Assembly (NCBI RefSeq): GCF_030848805.1
Contig: NC_092367.1
Coordinates: 20,021,692-20,085,691, forward strand
Direction of reading: 5' to 3'
DNA from: Temnothorax longispinosus
Taxonomy: Eukaryota; Arthropoda; Insecta; Hymenoptera; Formicidae
Length of the DNA: 64,000 bases
Positions 37,081 through 49,814 of this stretch are shown piece after piece; within the stretch, counting starts at the first letter, position 1; each line of letters opens with the position of its first letter. A program made the translations under genes and the position numbers. A model generated the notes under the pieces. That model was not told the DNA's origin. It did not search any database and saw nothing but the letters and a program-made list of their open reading frames with translations.

Positions 37081-38290
37081 CAGTCGGTTTACGAACGAGG
37101 GAAAACTTACCGGAGCCATTGTATCACAAAAGGCTGAATTCTAAAATGGTATAAGTCACGTGTATCTTTGTTTATTATACCATCATCCGTCACGGGAAAT
37201 GAATTCACTACGGACGTTCCACATTTTAATTCGTTAGTCGAATCGCGTAGGCACATACGAAGGCGCAAATTCACACATATTCATCAGTGTGAAGGACGCC
37301 TTACCGAAAGAAGAGCCTATCTCGGCTCGTTTCCAAGTCCCGAAGCTCCGAGCGCGTTCAACCGTAGATCGAACTGCGCAGAAACGACGACGTAAGGTCG
37401 TCGTAAGCGAGAAAAAGTCGCAGGGGAGCTACGCGATGAGAGAACGAGCTAAGAAGAAGCGCCGTCGTCGCTATAAGGAACGATAGAGCGGTGGAGAAGG
37501 ATGCGATAGGGTGCGATAGGAAGAGAACGGCGGATAGAAAGGACAAGGAAGAGGTGCGGAGCAGGGAAGGAAGGTGCTGGGGGAGTAGGTTCGGCGTTGA
37601 ATTATGCTGCGTATGCAAAGTGCCAGCTATCTCGCGGCGATAAGGGAGACACGCGAGTCGCGCATATCTCGGTGGAAATAAGCAACGACACTTTGCGAGT
37701 GCTGCGGAGCGGCGCGGCGCAGGAAAGGAGAAACGTAACAGTCTCGCGCGTTCGCGCGCGCGGTGTAACAGGGCCGCTCCGGATATTTGCATAATATTTA
37801 TGCAACCTCGCCAGCCACTGGCCGCGGTCGGGCGGTAGCCGGCGCGACGCGACGGAGCGCCGCCAGCCTGCTTCTGTTTCCCGATTCCCGCAAGTTTGCA
37901 AGCTGCAAGAAAAGTAAAAAATAAAGAAAAAGGAAAAGGAAAGAGGGAGAGGGGGAAAGATCTTTCGCGCAATCCACTCCCGCTCGCGAATCCACTTCGC
38001 ACTTCGGGGCGGAACTTTGCGGTATGCCGCGAGCGTGAGATACATCAGCTCTGGAATCACGACTTCGTATTTGCGATCGATACTAGAGATAAGCGACGTA
38101 CAGCACGGAGGGAGGAAGAAAGGGGAAGGTGGAGGAACAGGAGGAGAGACAAATGAGCGAGTTGGCAGCGCGATGCGGCGCGCGGCGAGCTAGTCGGTGA
38201 CTCTGAGATTGTGAATTCAAGCTTTGGCATCGAATTCAATTTTGCTGCGTACAACCGCGAGCTGCGCATTAACCAAGTAATATTCTATAG
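37081..38290. promoter_or_regulatory. Long CpG-rich block, possible promoter or enhancer
   Basis: About 1.2 kb of CpG-dense, purine-biased plus-strand sequence. It contains a strong dyad, TTGCATAA-TAT-TTATGCAA, at 37787-37805. The minus strand has a 214-codon open frame (38002-37358) that starts with GTG and is dominated by Ser, Leu, Arg, Ala and Phe, the mirror image of the purine-rich strand. It overlaps other long frames in different phases and is not called a gene. The texture resembles a promoter or a 5' untranslated exon region. Confidence 0.28.
37787..37805. promoter_or_regulatory. Dyad TTGCATAA / TTATGCAA
   Basis: An exact 8-bp inverted repeat with a 3-base spacer, embedded in ATTTGCATAA, which contains an octamer-type ATTTGCAT. 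Such a dyad could bind a POU-homeodomain dimer or a C/EBP/PAR-type bZIP dimer. The AT-rich dyad stands out inside a very GC-rich block. The binding factor is inferred only. Confidence 0.35.
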
Positions 38291-40850
38291 ATTAGCGTGA
38301 CCGCAATGGGAGTAATTACTCGTACAGTTGGCAGTGACTCCCTTCGGCTTTTCAGCGGAATTAAGGCATAGACGAGCAATGTGCGATTAATGAAGATTGC
38401 CACCTACTAGTCTCTGTCATCCTCGTAACAATGTAACATGTACGATAAAAAGGGTAAAAAAAGTATACTTGCACAATCCATTTAAAATTTTGTTTGTAAA
38501 AAAAGAAACACATTACAGTGCTTTATTCAATGTACTGATATAAATAAAAGTAATGTATGAAATCTGTTGGGGGAAAAAAAACAACAGTATTATTAGTAGG
38601 AACACGATTGTGTATATATGTGTGTGCAATAATATTTTATCGCGTACAAAATTATTTCAAACCAAAATATCTTTTACCACTGTGTGTAATATAATATTAT
38701 TCTAAAATAAGTCACTAAGCCCTTTCGGCATATTCTTTCATTAACAATACTTTTTATTTCATTTCAGAATCACCCGATATGATATATATGTCGTATACTC
38801 GTGTTTGCCAATTTTCCACTGCTTGTTTGAAATTCGCTGACATAGAAAAAAGAGATTTCTTTTTTATCAGTAATACGCTGTTTGAAGTCGATCTCATATT
38901 ATCTTTGCGCAAATCTTTAGTAAAATCGATGATTGTCCATATGTTATATACAAGATATTTGACAAAAAAATAACGAAAGTAAATTAATTGGAGAGAAAGA
39001 ATGGTACTAGCACACGATTAATTAAATATCTAATCTTTTATCTTCAAAGCTCGTTATTATAATATTTGTTATTACAATCAATAGAATAGCTAAGGAATAG
39101 ATATTTTATTAGAAAAATAAATATATAAATATACAGAGAGTAGCTTTCAATAGATAATGGAATACTATTGGAAGTGATACAGAATTTAAAATTAGTATTA
39201 TTACGAGAGAGAAAGAAAGGTTAAAGCGGGGGGGAGTGAGAGAGGGGGAAGGAACACATTGCCTACATTGTCCATTATATCTCCGTGAGCCACATAATAT
39301 GATATATTAGATTTCGGAAAGTTTACTCATTAACGCGGAGCGTCGGAAAACATGGTATTTTACGAAGCGGTGGAAGAGGTACGGTTGATGGAAACGTAAC
39401 TACGGGGTCTGTGCTACAAAATATCATGTAATATCAAGCAATGCGGCAGAAATAGTATGTGCGTTCGAACGTTTCGTGTTTCTCGTGAGATAATTAAAAC
39501 CACCTCACGTATATGCATCGCTCGTGGTGGTGAATTATACCGAGAATAGATCGATCTTAATTACCGCGACAACTAGCTATTTTTGCACCAGATCATTACT
39601 ACCGCATCGTTTTATGACGCACGCCACAGAAATGTCATTGTCAAAAGATTTGATCTGGCTCATAAATTAGAGGACATTTTTAGATTTTATTGATCGCGGC
39701 AGCTTTTCTATTACTTTAAATATATACGATGCAAAAAATCTAGAACTAATTGTTAGATGCTAACCCAAAGAAGAGAACATAAGTGCTATGTCAAAACATT
39801 GAATAAGAAGATTTAGATTTTTAAAATAATAACCTTATTGTTAGACACGCAAATTGTCTTTGTGAAAAAGATACTATTAATTTAAAATTATTGCAAAGCA
39901 ATAATTCGCAGAAAATATTCAAAGTTATCGAGAAGTCATCTGCGCGTGTGTCACGCTACATGAGACATGGGAGAAAACTGCTAAATGCCTAAAATGACGT
40001 CATCTACACGCCCGTCCCGATGTACTCTGATGAATGAATACACGAATACACGTCAGAAGGCAAAACTTCCTGGTCTTCCTAGCCCTGTCGCTGGTATTAG
40101 CGGAGACTATATCGGATGTCCTTGAGTGGCTTAATGCCTATCCACGATACAGTAAGAATTTCAGGATGTAGGCGAATGTTATTAACGTGACTTGGCACGA
40201 TGAGACAAAAGCGGAAATGCCCAGAAACTTGGCACGTATCAGATAGCATGATTCCGTCCTGACAAATAGAACGAAATCAACGTGATAAATAAAATTGCAT
40301 TTGTTAGAATTAATAAATGTTAATTCGAAATTATCGTTTTCAGATATGTGTGATCATAAAATCGAGTAATAATGACCCGATGATGATATCAGTCAATTCC
40401 ACGTGAACACGCAAAGTACGATTTTAATAAATTTATGGGATAGCATTTTAAATTTCATCTATTAAAATTATTTTATAATTTGAGCAAAATGTGGTAAAAA
40501 CGAAATTCATTACACGTATTATACAGTAGCAAAAGATTTATTAAAAACTGGAAGTTTTATTAAATATTATGTATCTTATTACCATGTTTCCATATCAAAT
40601 ATTGTAAGAAATATTTATGCAAGTAAAGATGCAATTAAAACATCACGTTAAAAAAATTAATAAAGTATATTTTTTTTAATGCCATATTTATGGCATTAGT
40701 AAAAAATAATCGACGTCGAGACTGAATGAGAATCTACAACGAGTATAGTGATAAATAATGTACTAGCTTTTTTTTAAGATAGATAATAAATTTATACGAA
40801 TTAATATTTATCTAACGCGCTCGTTAAAGAATTAGCGTGAACGAGGCTTT
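38291..40850. other. AT-rich non-coding sequence
   Basis: No gene was recognised. The stretch includes a purine-rich GGGGGGAGTGAGAGAGG tract near 39228-39250 and a perfect 10-bp-arm palindrome at 40677-40698. Confidence 0.55.
40677..40698. repeat. Perfect palindrome with 10-bp arms
   Basis: TAATGCCATA and TATGGCATTA flank two T residues, preceded by a T tract and followed by an A-rich run. The structure resembles an intrinsic hairpin but is followed by A, not T, on the plus strand. Its function is unknown. Confidence 0.7.
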
Positions 40851-42600
40851 ACAACTCGCTGCGCATCGCACCGCGATGGTACAGGACGAATATATACTTT
40901 CAGAGCTGCGGACAAGTTGCAGCAGCAAGTGCAACCTGCTGCGCTGGGCTAGATGATTTACAACGACGACCGACCGGTGGCTACGACCGGAAGAGAAGCA
41001 CGGAGCATTGCACCTCCCTGGCTCCCTGGCTCGTACCGCCGCGCCGTACCCGTTGCATCGCGCTTCACCCTACGCCGCGATGCCGCGATGCGCCACCTCG
41101 TCCTTGTATCGCTCGCACTCGCTCGCGTACGTCGCGTAAATGCGATACGTACAATAGGAGGAAACGCCGAGGAGCAAATTAGACGTACGTGAGGAAGCTC
41201 CCGCGCCCACGGTTAATTAATACGACGCTTCGAGCTGTTCCGCCGTCGTCCTCTCGCGCGCCGTATCGTATCTAATGCCGCCGGAGGCAGAGAAAGAGAA
41301 AGAGAAATAGAGATGAAGAGAAAGAATGTGTGTGTATGCGAGTTTAAAACTTGACTTTTGGCTTGCTAATTCGTGTTTCTTCCCTACTATAAATACAACA
41401 TACAATTAGACTTTTGTCGAGAAGAATATAGCCTAATTAATTACAGCTTAACCCATAATTTATATCCGCAGCTCGCACTCTCGCGACTCAAATTATTCAA
41501 ATTACTAATTCATTCTTCTACTTACGCGCGAGTAAGAAATAAAATACATCTACAAATATACAAACATATAAATATACACAATACGAATGTATATCTATAA
41601 ATTGATAGTAATCAGTTTTACTATTAAGAGACACTGAATGATTACTGCCATTTTGTTATAGAAATAGAATGTTAAGAGATTTAGAGCTCTCTAAAATTCT
41701 TGAATTCTTCTAACGGAATAGATAATTTTTTCTTTTATAAATATATATAATATAAAAATTCTGCTAATAAAACATATGAGAGATGTAAATGTAAAATCTT
41801 AATTATCAAATTTTACGCGATTAGCATAAAAAATCAAAGCCAGCGAATTTTTCCGTTGTAAGACATGCATGATGGATTTATTTACTCTGGAAAAAGGCTT
41901 GCAAGAAAAATGAATTTTCTTGTACAAGAGGTCATATCTTTGAGAAAGTAACATTCTGGACGGAAGCGTTTACCGACATTTACATAAGATTAATGATGTT
42001 TGGCGTTATGTATAAAATATTAAAATATAGAGTACCATGATAGAGTTCTTGTCGCAAAATTAGAATCAATACAGCATATACATATACATATACATGTAGT
42101 ACAGTTGTTCAGTTTGTTTTATAACTTCATGCTATACTACTATAATAATTTAATGTTTATTAAGTTATTTTAATAAATGTACGTTAAAAATGTATAAATA
42201 AGAAATTTAAGACAAAATATATATTGATGAATAACCGCGACAACAACGTTCCGCAACAATTAATTTGAATTAATAAGTTTATTCAAATTGATAATTGTAC
42301 TACTCTTTTTATCACAACTGCACTAAAATATCAAATATGTCGTTTAATATAATTAATGCAGAAATGTTCTCATATGTTAACAACACAGGTGCAGCCACAG
42401 CCGTATTTGTTAGATATCAGTTTTATGTCTCTGTGATAGTGAGTCGATACTACTTCCGAACAGTTACCGATGAATATAATATCAATATTAGCAATTATAT
42501 AGTCATCAAGTGCGTAGATAATGGCCAGCTGAAGGGGTTAACGGAAATTGCTCGGCACTTTTTCTGCGGACTGATTTTATCTCATCGCCTCATAGCACGA
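40851..42600. other. CpG-rich block to 41215, then AT-rich non-coding sequence
   Basis: The CpG-rich part includes (CTCGC)-like runs and a GAGAAAGAGAAA tract near 41290. Short open frames there are not gene-like. An ACATAT trinucleotide-pair run lies at about 42074-42096. No gene was recognised. Confidence 0.45.
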
Positions 42601-43735
42601 CCGGATAAACCGGATTGAGCCTTCGATGTCGGCGCGTCCGGCGCGATACAGCTCGACGCCGCGTCGAACCAAGTCGAGTCGCGTCGCACCGTGCCGCGAC
42701 GGTCAGGATCGGTTTAGCGTTGTAGACGGGAAAACAAGCGCGTCCTCGATTCGACGGATTCTTCTTCCGCCGCTATAGCAATTTCCGGTTTGCCTCTGGC
42801 TTGCCTACCGTCGCCGCTCGCCTACCATCAGCAAAACGAGCGAACACTCAGCGAGTTACATGAAGTGTCTCGTAAATCGTGTCACAAATGACGGACAGAT
42901 AATTTTTCATAATAAAAAAGCGAATAGGATGTGACTTAAAACACAAAATAAAAAATAAAAAATTTTGGTCAATCAATTGTGTAATTCTTGAGAAAAATGT
43001 TGGATGTGAATTATAATATACCGATATTCATATCATCAGTTCTCATGAGCTTTTAAACCAGCAAAATGTAACAGTCGTGAATAAATTGATATATATGCAT
43101 ATAATCACAACCAATTGTCACATTCTAACTAATTGTTGGTGTACGATGTGTCAATATAATATTATAACGTAACCGATCAAAAAAATTTATTGTCTTTTGC
43201 TTATTTTTCCATAAAATGTTACCCTCTCGTAGATGCGTGTCGGTGCCACGACTTAGCAGATATTTTGTACATGTATATACGGATACCGTACGTGCGACTA
43301 GCGCCCGTACAAAGATAAAAGACAGACCGCAATTCGTCGTCCTGCGTTATGCTGCGCACCGCGACAAATGCAACGCAAATTGTAGTACATTAGTGTAAAT
43401 GAATGCGGACGAGTCGGCAGTATGCAAAGCGAGCTGCCTATCCGGACATACTACATATATATTATACGTACGTATACATATATATGAAATACATACGCGA
43501 ATTGAGTACATATACATATGCATGTATTCGCGCGCGCGGTAATATAAAATTGCATTTGGTGGATACGTATCCCTAGAATTCCCTAGAATTCCCTCACGGA
43601 GGGAAACAAAAAGAGAATGAAGATGAGAAACGCGGAGGAAAAAAGGGCGCGAGCGGAAAACGTTTTTTCTCCGCCTTGACGCCGCGAGTGGTCGTTTTGC
43701 GGCGAAGCGATTTATCAAAAATTGTTTCTAGTCCG
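42601..43735. other. CpG-rich patch, AT-rich stretch, then low-complexity TA/CG sequence
   Basis: GC-rich sequence at 42610-42850 contains repeated GTCGCG/GTCGAG motifs. From 43440 to 43545 it is alternating purine-pyrimidine DNA with a near-perfect palindrome at 43454-43486. A CCCTAGAATT unit is duplicated at 43571-43594. No gene was recognised. Confidence 0.45.
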
Positions 43736-45560
43736 AGCATTTCATTTCCGGGATAGGTCACGCGTAAAAGTTTGCCGAGTTCGCGATGGCGAGCGATCCG
43801 TTGATTCGCATTAAAAGTTGAGTCTGCTACTTCACTCTCCTTACTTTTCTAATTTTTTTCCCTTTCTCATAAAATTTATTTCAAACAGTGGTTCTCGGCG
43901 GTTGTTGTTGCGTCGCGTCGCGTCGTGACGCCGGTTTGTTAGCTGTGTTTGATTTTTTCCCTCCACTCCGCATCGTTTGTCCTCATCGCGACAACGGCAA
44001 TTGCCGCTAATATTTCTATAAACAACGATTGTCTCTTCGCGCGAGAATAGTTCTTTTGATTACGCGCGATATTTCCCAGTTCTTTCGCGCAACTTTCCGT
44101 ACGAAATGATCTCCCTCATTAAATTCTGCACAATATCTCCGCTAGTACTTTATTTCGATTATTACGCTATTATTGCAAAAAAGCTCCCGCCCTCGCGGTA
44201 TCCTCTTATATTCCGTTTCCTCTGCCGGTTCCCTTACCGTGAGATTACATTCCCAAGCGTATTTAACTTTGTCCCGCCTCAGACCTCTTTCCATTTTGTC
44301 CGCGACGGGAAACACGGCAGAGAAAACACGCAGAGGCGAACTCTCGAGAGTTCCGTTCATTTGTTCATTCCGTCGACATTCGTATGTATTCTAGCGATAT
44401 GTATAATAGATCGTTTTACGTTATCAATGTTATTTCGTCCAAAAGAAATATTTCTTACGATCAAGCATTATATAGATTAAGGAAGATTAATTTTATATTT
44501 TATAGAAAGAAAATTCTCTCTCTTCCTCTCCCTTCCGATTGTGCAATAGCTACAACAATGGTCAATAGTCAATGTGCCATTCGAATAAGTAAATTAGTAA
44601 ACCATTGATTGTTAAATATTTCATTGAGAATTAGAACACTATTTGGATTCTTTTCTGATTTATAATATTAGACGTAATATCTTTTTTGCCTCTTTTAAAC
44701 TTTTTTATATTTATTAATTATATATAATGTTTATTATAATATTTACATCCTTACGGTAGAGAGAATCGCACTAACATATAGATAAAATGATTTAAAGATT
44801 TTATCTTGTATCGTTCATGTTTCCAGGATTCACGTATCATTTGTAAATTTTTACACGATAGACATACCTAGATTATAGCGAATCGCAGAGAAAAAGCGGT
44901 TGCTCACGAAACGAACTTTATCCCCCGGGACATTCAGATAAGCAATACTTTGCATGATTCTAGTAAGAGCAATCTATAATCCGGGGTGAAAGGCGGTCTC
45001 GAAGGCGGAAGAACAGCGAAGTGATCGAAATTAAACCAGTCACGTGGAAAGAGGCACCGTCTCTAAGACTCAAAAGGTGGCGAAGAAGAAGAGAAAAACG
45101 TCGACACGTCGAGTATAGGACAATCGATACTCGGCCGCGTTTCGACGTCAGCACGGTTCTCGAGTCCTCTACTTTCTTCCCTATAGCCTTCTCCTTCTAT
45201 TTCTCCTCGTTTCTTTTTCACCTTCGCTGCCTAGCCTCCTTCTCTTCTCTTATTATTCCATTTCATTCCACTCCACGTCGTAGCTGCTCTCGTAATGTCG
45301 GGCTCCTTCTCACGCGCCATACGTACATACGTACGTACGTACGTACACTGCGTAAGTAAGAAGTTTCCACGTGTATAAACCAACGATCTTATAAATACGA
45401 CGATCGTAAAGTCGGTGCCGACGAAAGTGACGCGAAACGGCGGAACGCCTCCACCGGCTCGTAAACTTTCCGCGCTCGCATTCGCACGCCAGCGAAATAT
45501 GAGAATACCGACGGCCTGGTTATATATACCTCTCCAAACGCAGGAGAGAAAAATTCTAGA
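43736..45560. other. Two GC-richer blocks separated by AT-rich sequence
   Basis: Blocks at 43736-44390 and 44880-45540 are CpG-bearing, with overlapping open frames up to 124 codons that are not recognised. A GTCGC short tandem lies near 43908. An ACGT tetranucleotide run lies at about 45322-45347. Confidence 0.4.
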
Positions 45561-47000
45561 GATTATATATAATATATATTTTATTATATATATATATATT
45601 TTTTTTTTTTAAACATACCCGCCCGCATTATAAATATATATTTAACATATACCTATATAAATGTGGAATAATGTCACGAAAAGCATTTCGTTAATATGAA
45701 ATTTAATTGCATACTTTTTAGTTCTTGAAATATAAGTTTATAGTATAGAATTTGTGATATTTTTGCAAAATTAATCTAATGACGATGCTCGATTCATGAG
45801 ACGGATATTTATGATAGAAAAGCAATTTCGATGCTTTGTGCAATTGATAATATTGCATATGCGTTTTATGGCTTACATTTTATTCGTTTAAATAAATATT
45901 TCTTACATATAAAATTATGTTTTAAATGAACTTATTCTCATTGATATAATGTCAATAGTAATGACAATACCATTAAAAGATTAATGATACGTACATCCGC
46001 GTTCATATTGCATGTGTAATATAAGCATACAATAATGATCTATTGTTATGCGCTTATATTATATTTTATCGAATATTTCATACATACTCTCATTTGCACA
46101 TTTGTCCGGTATAAATTAGAATGCAAATAACAAAATAGTAAGTGTGTACGGAAAGAGAAAGGGTTTTTCTTTAAAATCACATGCATTACCATTTGTGGCA
46201 CTGTATTGTATTACTAATGATTCCAACTTCTCGGATATCCCACGATAAAAGCGTTATATATATACTATACCTCGCGTTGCTAGATACTAAAAGCTAAAAG
46301 CAAGCTTTACAAAAAAGATTAAGAAATGGCGTGAAATGTACGATACAATCCACACATTGACTCTTTGTTCAAGCACAATGTTTCGCTTTTATACACGTGT
46401 ATTTTAATTTATATCTGTTCTGCGTAGTTTCGCGTACAGCTATATATACTGAAAATGTTTAAATTAATGAGACGTGCATCTTTTTTTGAAGTTATATATA
46501 ACGATTATCTTCTGTGAACAAATCAAAGTACTGTTCTTTCAATGTATGCAATGTAGTCACATCACAAGTAATCAAAACTTAAACCACTCAGAGAACTTAT
46601 ATCAATTCTTGGCTGTTGAGATATTGCTGTTACAAAGTTATTGTAGAATGTACCTCAACTCTAGCGCATAAACGTGTTAAGACGTGTTAAACGGACTTTC
46701 TGTCTTATGAAAATAAATTAATGTAAAAGTTGACAAAAGTGAAGATGATAATAAAGAATATTTTTCTCTAGCAAAATTGTAATAAGTAAAATGCTTTTTT
46801 AAAAAAGTTTCAATTTAAGACGATTGAAAATATTCTCCACACGTCACTCTTTTCCACTCGTCTGATTTCCTTCTTCTCTGATAAAAAGAGAAATAAAGGT
46901 TCGTCGTTCGTGAATGTATAAATATTATAAATTTTTATTTGAAACGTATAAAAATATTGCATATAATATAAATATGTAAAATATCTGTTTTAAAAATATC
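45561..47000. other. AT-rich non-coding sequence
   Basis: Begins with TA-rich low-complexity sequence and a T12 run near 45600. No gene or element was recognised. Confidence 0.55.
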
Positions 47001-47276
47001 AGTTTGAAAGCTGACTCGTGTGTGGTCACTAGATAATATATACATATAGACACCTGCAACATAAGTATAAGGCACGTACACATGCATATGCAAACACATG
47101 TAGTGTTAGTCTGATGTTTAAAGATGCGGGTGTTTCCTTCCCCTTACGAGTTTTAAAGGGGGACGCTCTCACGGGGCGCCGGTACGTTACCCGGCTGTAG
47201 TCTCGTAATTGCCATCCCACGTCGGGCGAAAAACGGGAAGTAGATGCACGAGTAATACGGAGAACTGCTTTGCAAA

Positions 47277-47321
<45 letters not shown>

Positions 47322-47600
47322 AGGGAGAAAGAGAAAGAAAGAGAGAAGCAACCTCTTGCCCTAGGAAGCACCAGCAAAGGTGTTACTCGCTGGCTCGTCA
47401 TGGTGCACGATTACGCTCGTTGTCGTTCTTCGCGTAACGGAGACTACGCCCGACACTCCCGACGCACACAGCCAGATGTAAGTTTAAGCTCATTAGAAAC
47501 GCAACCCGCATTTGCTGTTCTTCGTGAGCAACGTTATTCCGAAATACTTTGGTGCGCTCTTATATGCTACCTGAACTACCTGATTTCTCTGCAATAGATA
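47001..47600. other. GC-richer patch around a GA microsatellite
   Basis: Moderately GC-rich sequence flanks the GA array. Short open frames on both strands read through the array and are not gene-like. Confidence 0.45.
47279..47315 (+). repeat. (GA)18 microsatellite followed by GGGA repeats
   Basis: An uninterrupted GA run, continuing as three GGGA units to about 47327 and then GAAA-rich purines. Confidence 0.95.
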
Positions 47601-49620
47601 TTACAAAGTAACAGATGTAACAGGGACGCATCATATTATTTTTGCATGATAAACTTTTCAAGATTGTACTCATTAAATTCACACGATAAACGTTATATAA
47701 AAATAGTCAACAATCTACACCACAACAAAAATATTATATCTGCATAAAATCCGATTTAGTGATTTTAAAATATCATATTTATGTTTCTAAATCTTTATAT
47801 AATAAGTAATGTGAAAAATTAAATTACTAAATAATGGACAATAAAATAATCCTCCAAAAGTTATTTTATGTTCAATTTCATAAAAAAAAGTACGAGAAGT
47901 TTATCTAAAATATAACATCTCATTTTATACCGGATTAAAAGCCCGAGTACGCAAACGAACACGAGTCATATACGTGGCAGTCCTTATCGAAAAAAGTGTC
48001 GCTTCTTTGCATGGGATTGTGTGAACGTATATCTGACTGGAATATGAGCCGAACACAAGCGGGCTGGCTGCTTTTCACTTTGAATTCTCATCCTCCTTCT
48101 CTAACCTGAGTAATTTTAATATTGCATATACCCGGCGTTGATTCCACGCCGAAAATGCAAACGAGTCGTCCTGCAAAATACGAATTGCTGCAGCGCTACA
48201 AACTGAAAATCTTGCCGCAAGAAGTAAGCATTTCGTTATTGCGGGAGAAACGAGAAACACGTACAAAAAACTGAGAATTATAAAAAAATTCTGGTCACAT
48301 CGGAGAATTTATTTCTTGCACTGCCTACTTTAACGATTGTTAATGAAACAAAATTAAAGTTTAAAGAAAAGACCTAATATAAGATGAAGCAAACAAAGAT
48401 TGTAAAGTTTTATTTCCAAATGTTTATTCGTAAAGTGAATTTATTTATATATAATGTATGCCTGTATTAAAATGTATTTTCGCATTTGTAAGACAAACAC
48501 ATAATATTTATAGAAAATAGCTGCGATAGCAGATCGATAAGTGTATTAATAAACATGCCGTAAAATTGTGAACAAAGCGAGATCAAGTAAGATATTTTCA
48601 TTTAAATTTGGATATCACGTTCATATATTTAAGAAGTAATTTTAGTTGTGAAAACAGGCAAAGATAATTGTTGTACAATATTAGAAAAATCAATGATTTT
48701 ATTTTCTCTCTCTTACCCAATCTATCTCAATCTCCGCTTAAAATTATTACAAAAACCGTTACACCCTACAAAACATCGTCCTTTGTAAAAAAAAAAAAAA
48801 AAAAAAATACCAGGAATATCACAAACAGCAACGTAACCTGAATCCCAAATGTACACACAGTAACAGAAATAGTTATTGAAATGCAGATATTCGCTAAAAT
48901 GTATTTTTCGATGTAGTTTCATACTTGCTTTGTGCCACATGTAGCTGATATCCGTGTTAGATATTAAGTAAATAATATCCCACAAAAACGTTACAGCATT
49001 TCTCGAACTTTAAAACAAATAAAAAAAATTTAAAAAAAATATAGTTGTATTTTTAAAAAATACTACACAAAAAGAATGAAAGACTAAAAGAATACAAAAT
49101 TAACAGATCAAAAAATTATATTTATATTTGTAAAAATTCAAAAGCTACGCAGAATCTCGATCAGTTTTGCACTTTTATTAAAGAGAAATAACTTTTAACG
49201 AATTCTTCTGCTCATTCACTCTAATTAATATTTAACAATTAACTGTTCAAGCATTGGTGAAAAAAGTGCAAGTGAAGAAGGATCTAAAGGAAAGAATTAC
49301 ATCCGTATTAATTATTACTCATAATTAATTCAATTAACCAATTAATCAATTAATATTTATTTTATATAATAGATAATGCAGTCATATTAATAATTTTAAA
49401 ATCTTTTTTTAATTTCTTTTAAAATTCAGACGCGCACAGAAACTCCACGTAGTGTGTTTGTCATATAAATTTTCGTGTTAATTACTAAGCTACGAGCAGT
49501 ATTCTAAAATCTGGTTTGAAATGCATGGTCATTCAGAGCTATCTCGACGCGAATTGCGAAAATCATAAATTACACTGAAAAGCGTTCTGTCCTAGAAAGC
49601 CTAATATCCACTTATCGCCG
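47601..49620. other. AT-rich non-coding sequence
   Basis: No gene was recognised. An A21 run at 48787-48807 could be an old retroposon tail, but no retroposon body was recognised upstream of it. Confidence 0.5.
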
Positions 49621-49764
49621 CTCACCATTATGCTCGTTGTCATATCCGGTACTGATGATGCCTCGCTCTGTGAGAGCACGCACAAATACCTACGTGCCGA
49701 ATGCTCTCCGTTTAGAAATCATTTCACGAAAATATATAGATGTTTTTCTCTCGTTAAACTCGCC

Positions 49765-49767
<3 letters not shown>

Positions 49768-49812
<45 letters not shown>
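49768..49812 (+). repeat. (TA)22 microsatellite
   Basis: An uninterrupted TA run of 45 bases. It generates Ile-Tyr repeats in overlapping frames. Confidence 0.95.

Positions 49813-49814
<2 letters not shown>

Noticed and set aside
37358..38002. 214-codon open frame on the minus strand, the longest in the window
   Set aside because: It starts with GTG, is the pyrimidine-rich complement of a purine-biased CpG block, overlaps other long frames in other phases, and has a Ser/Leu/Arg/Phe-biased composition with no domain.
47069..47077. TAAGGCACG matching the miR-124 seed
   Set aside because: Similarity stops after nine bases and no precursor hairpin is present.
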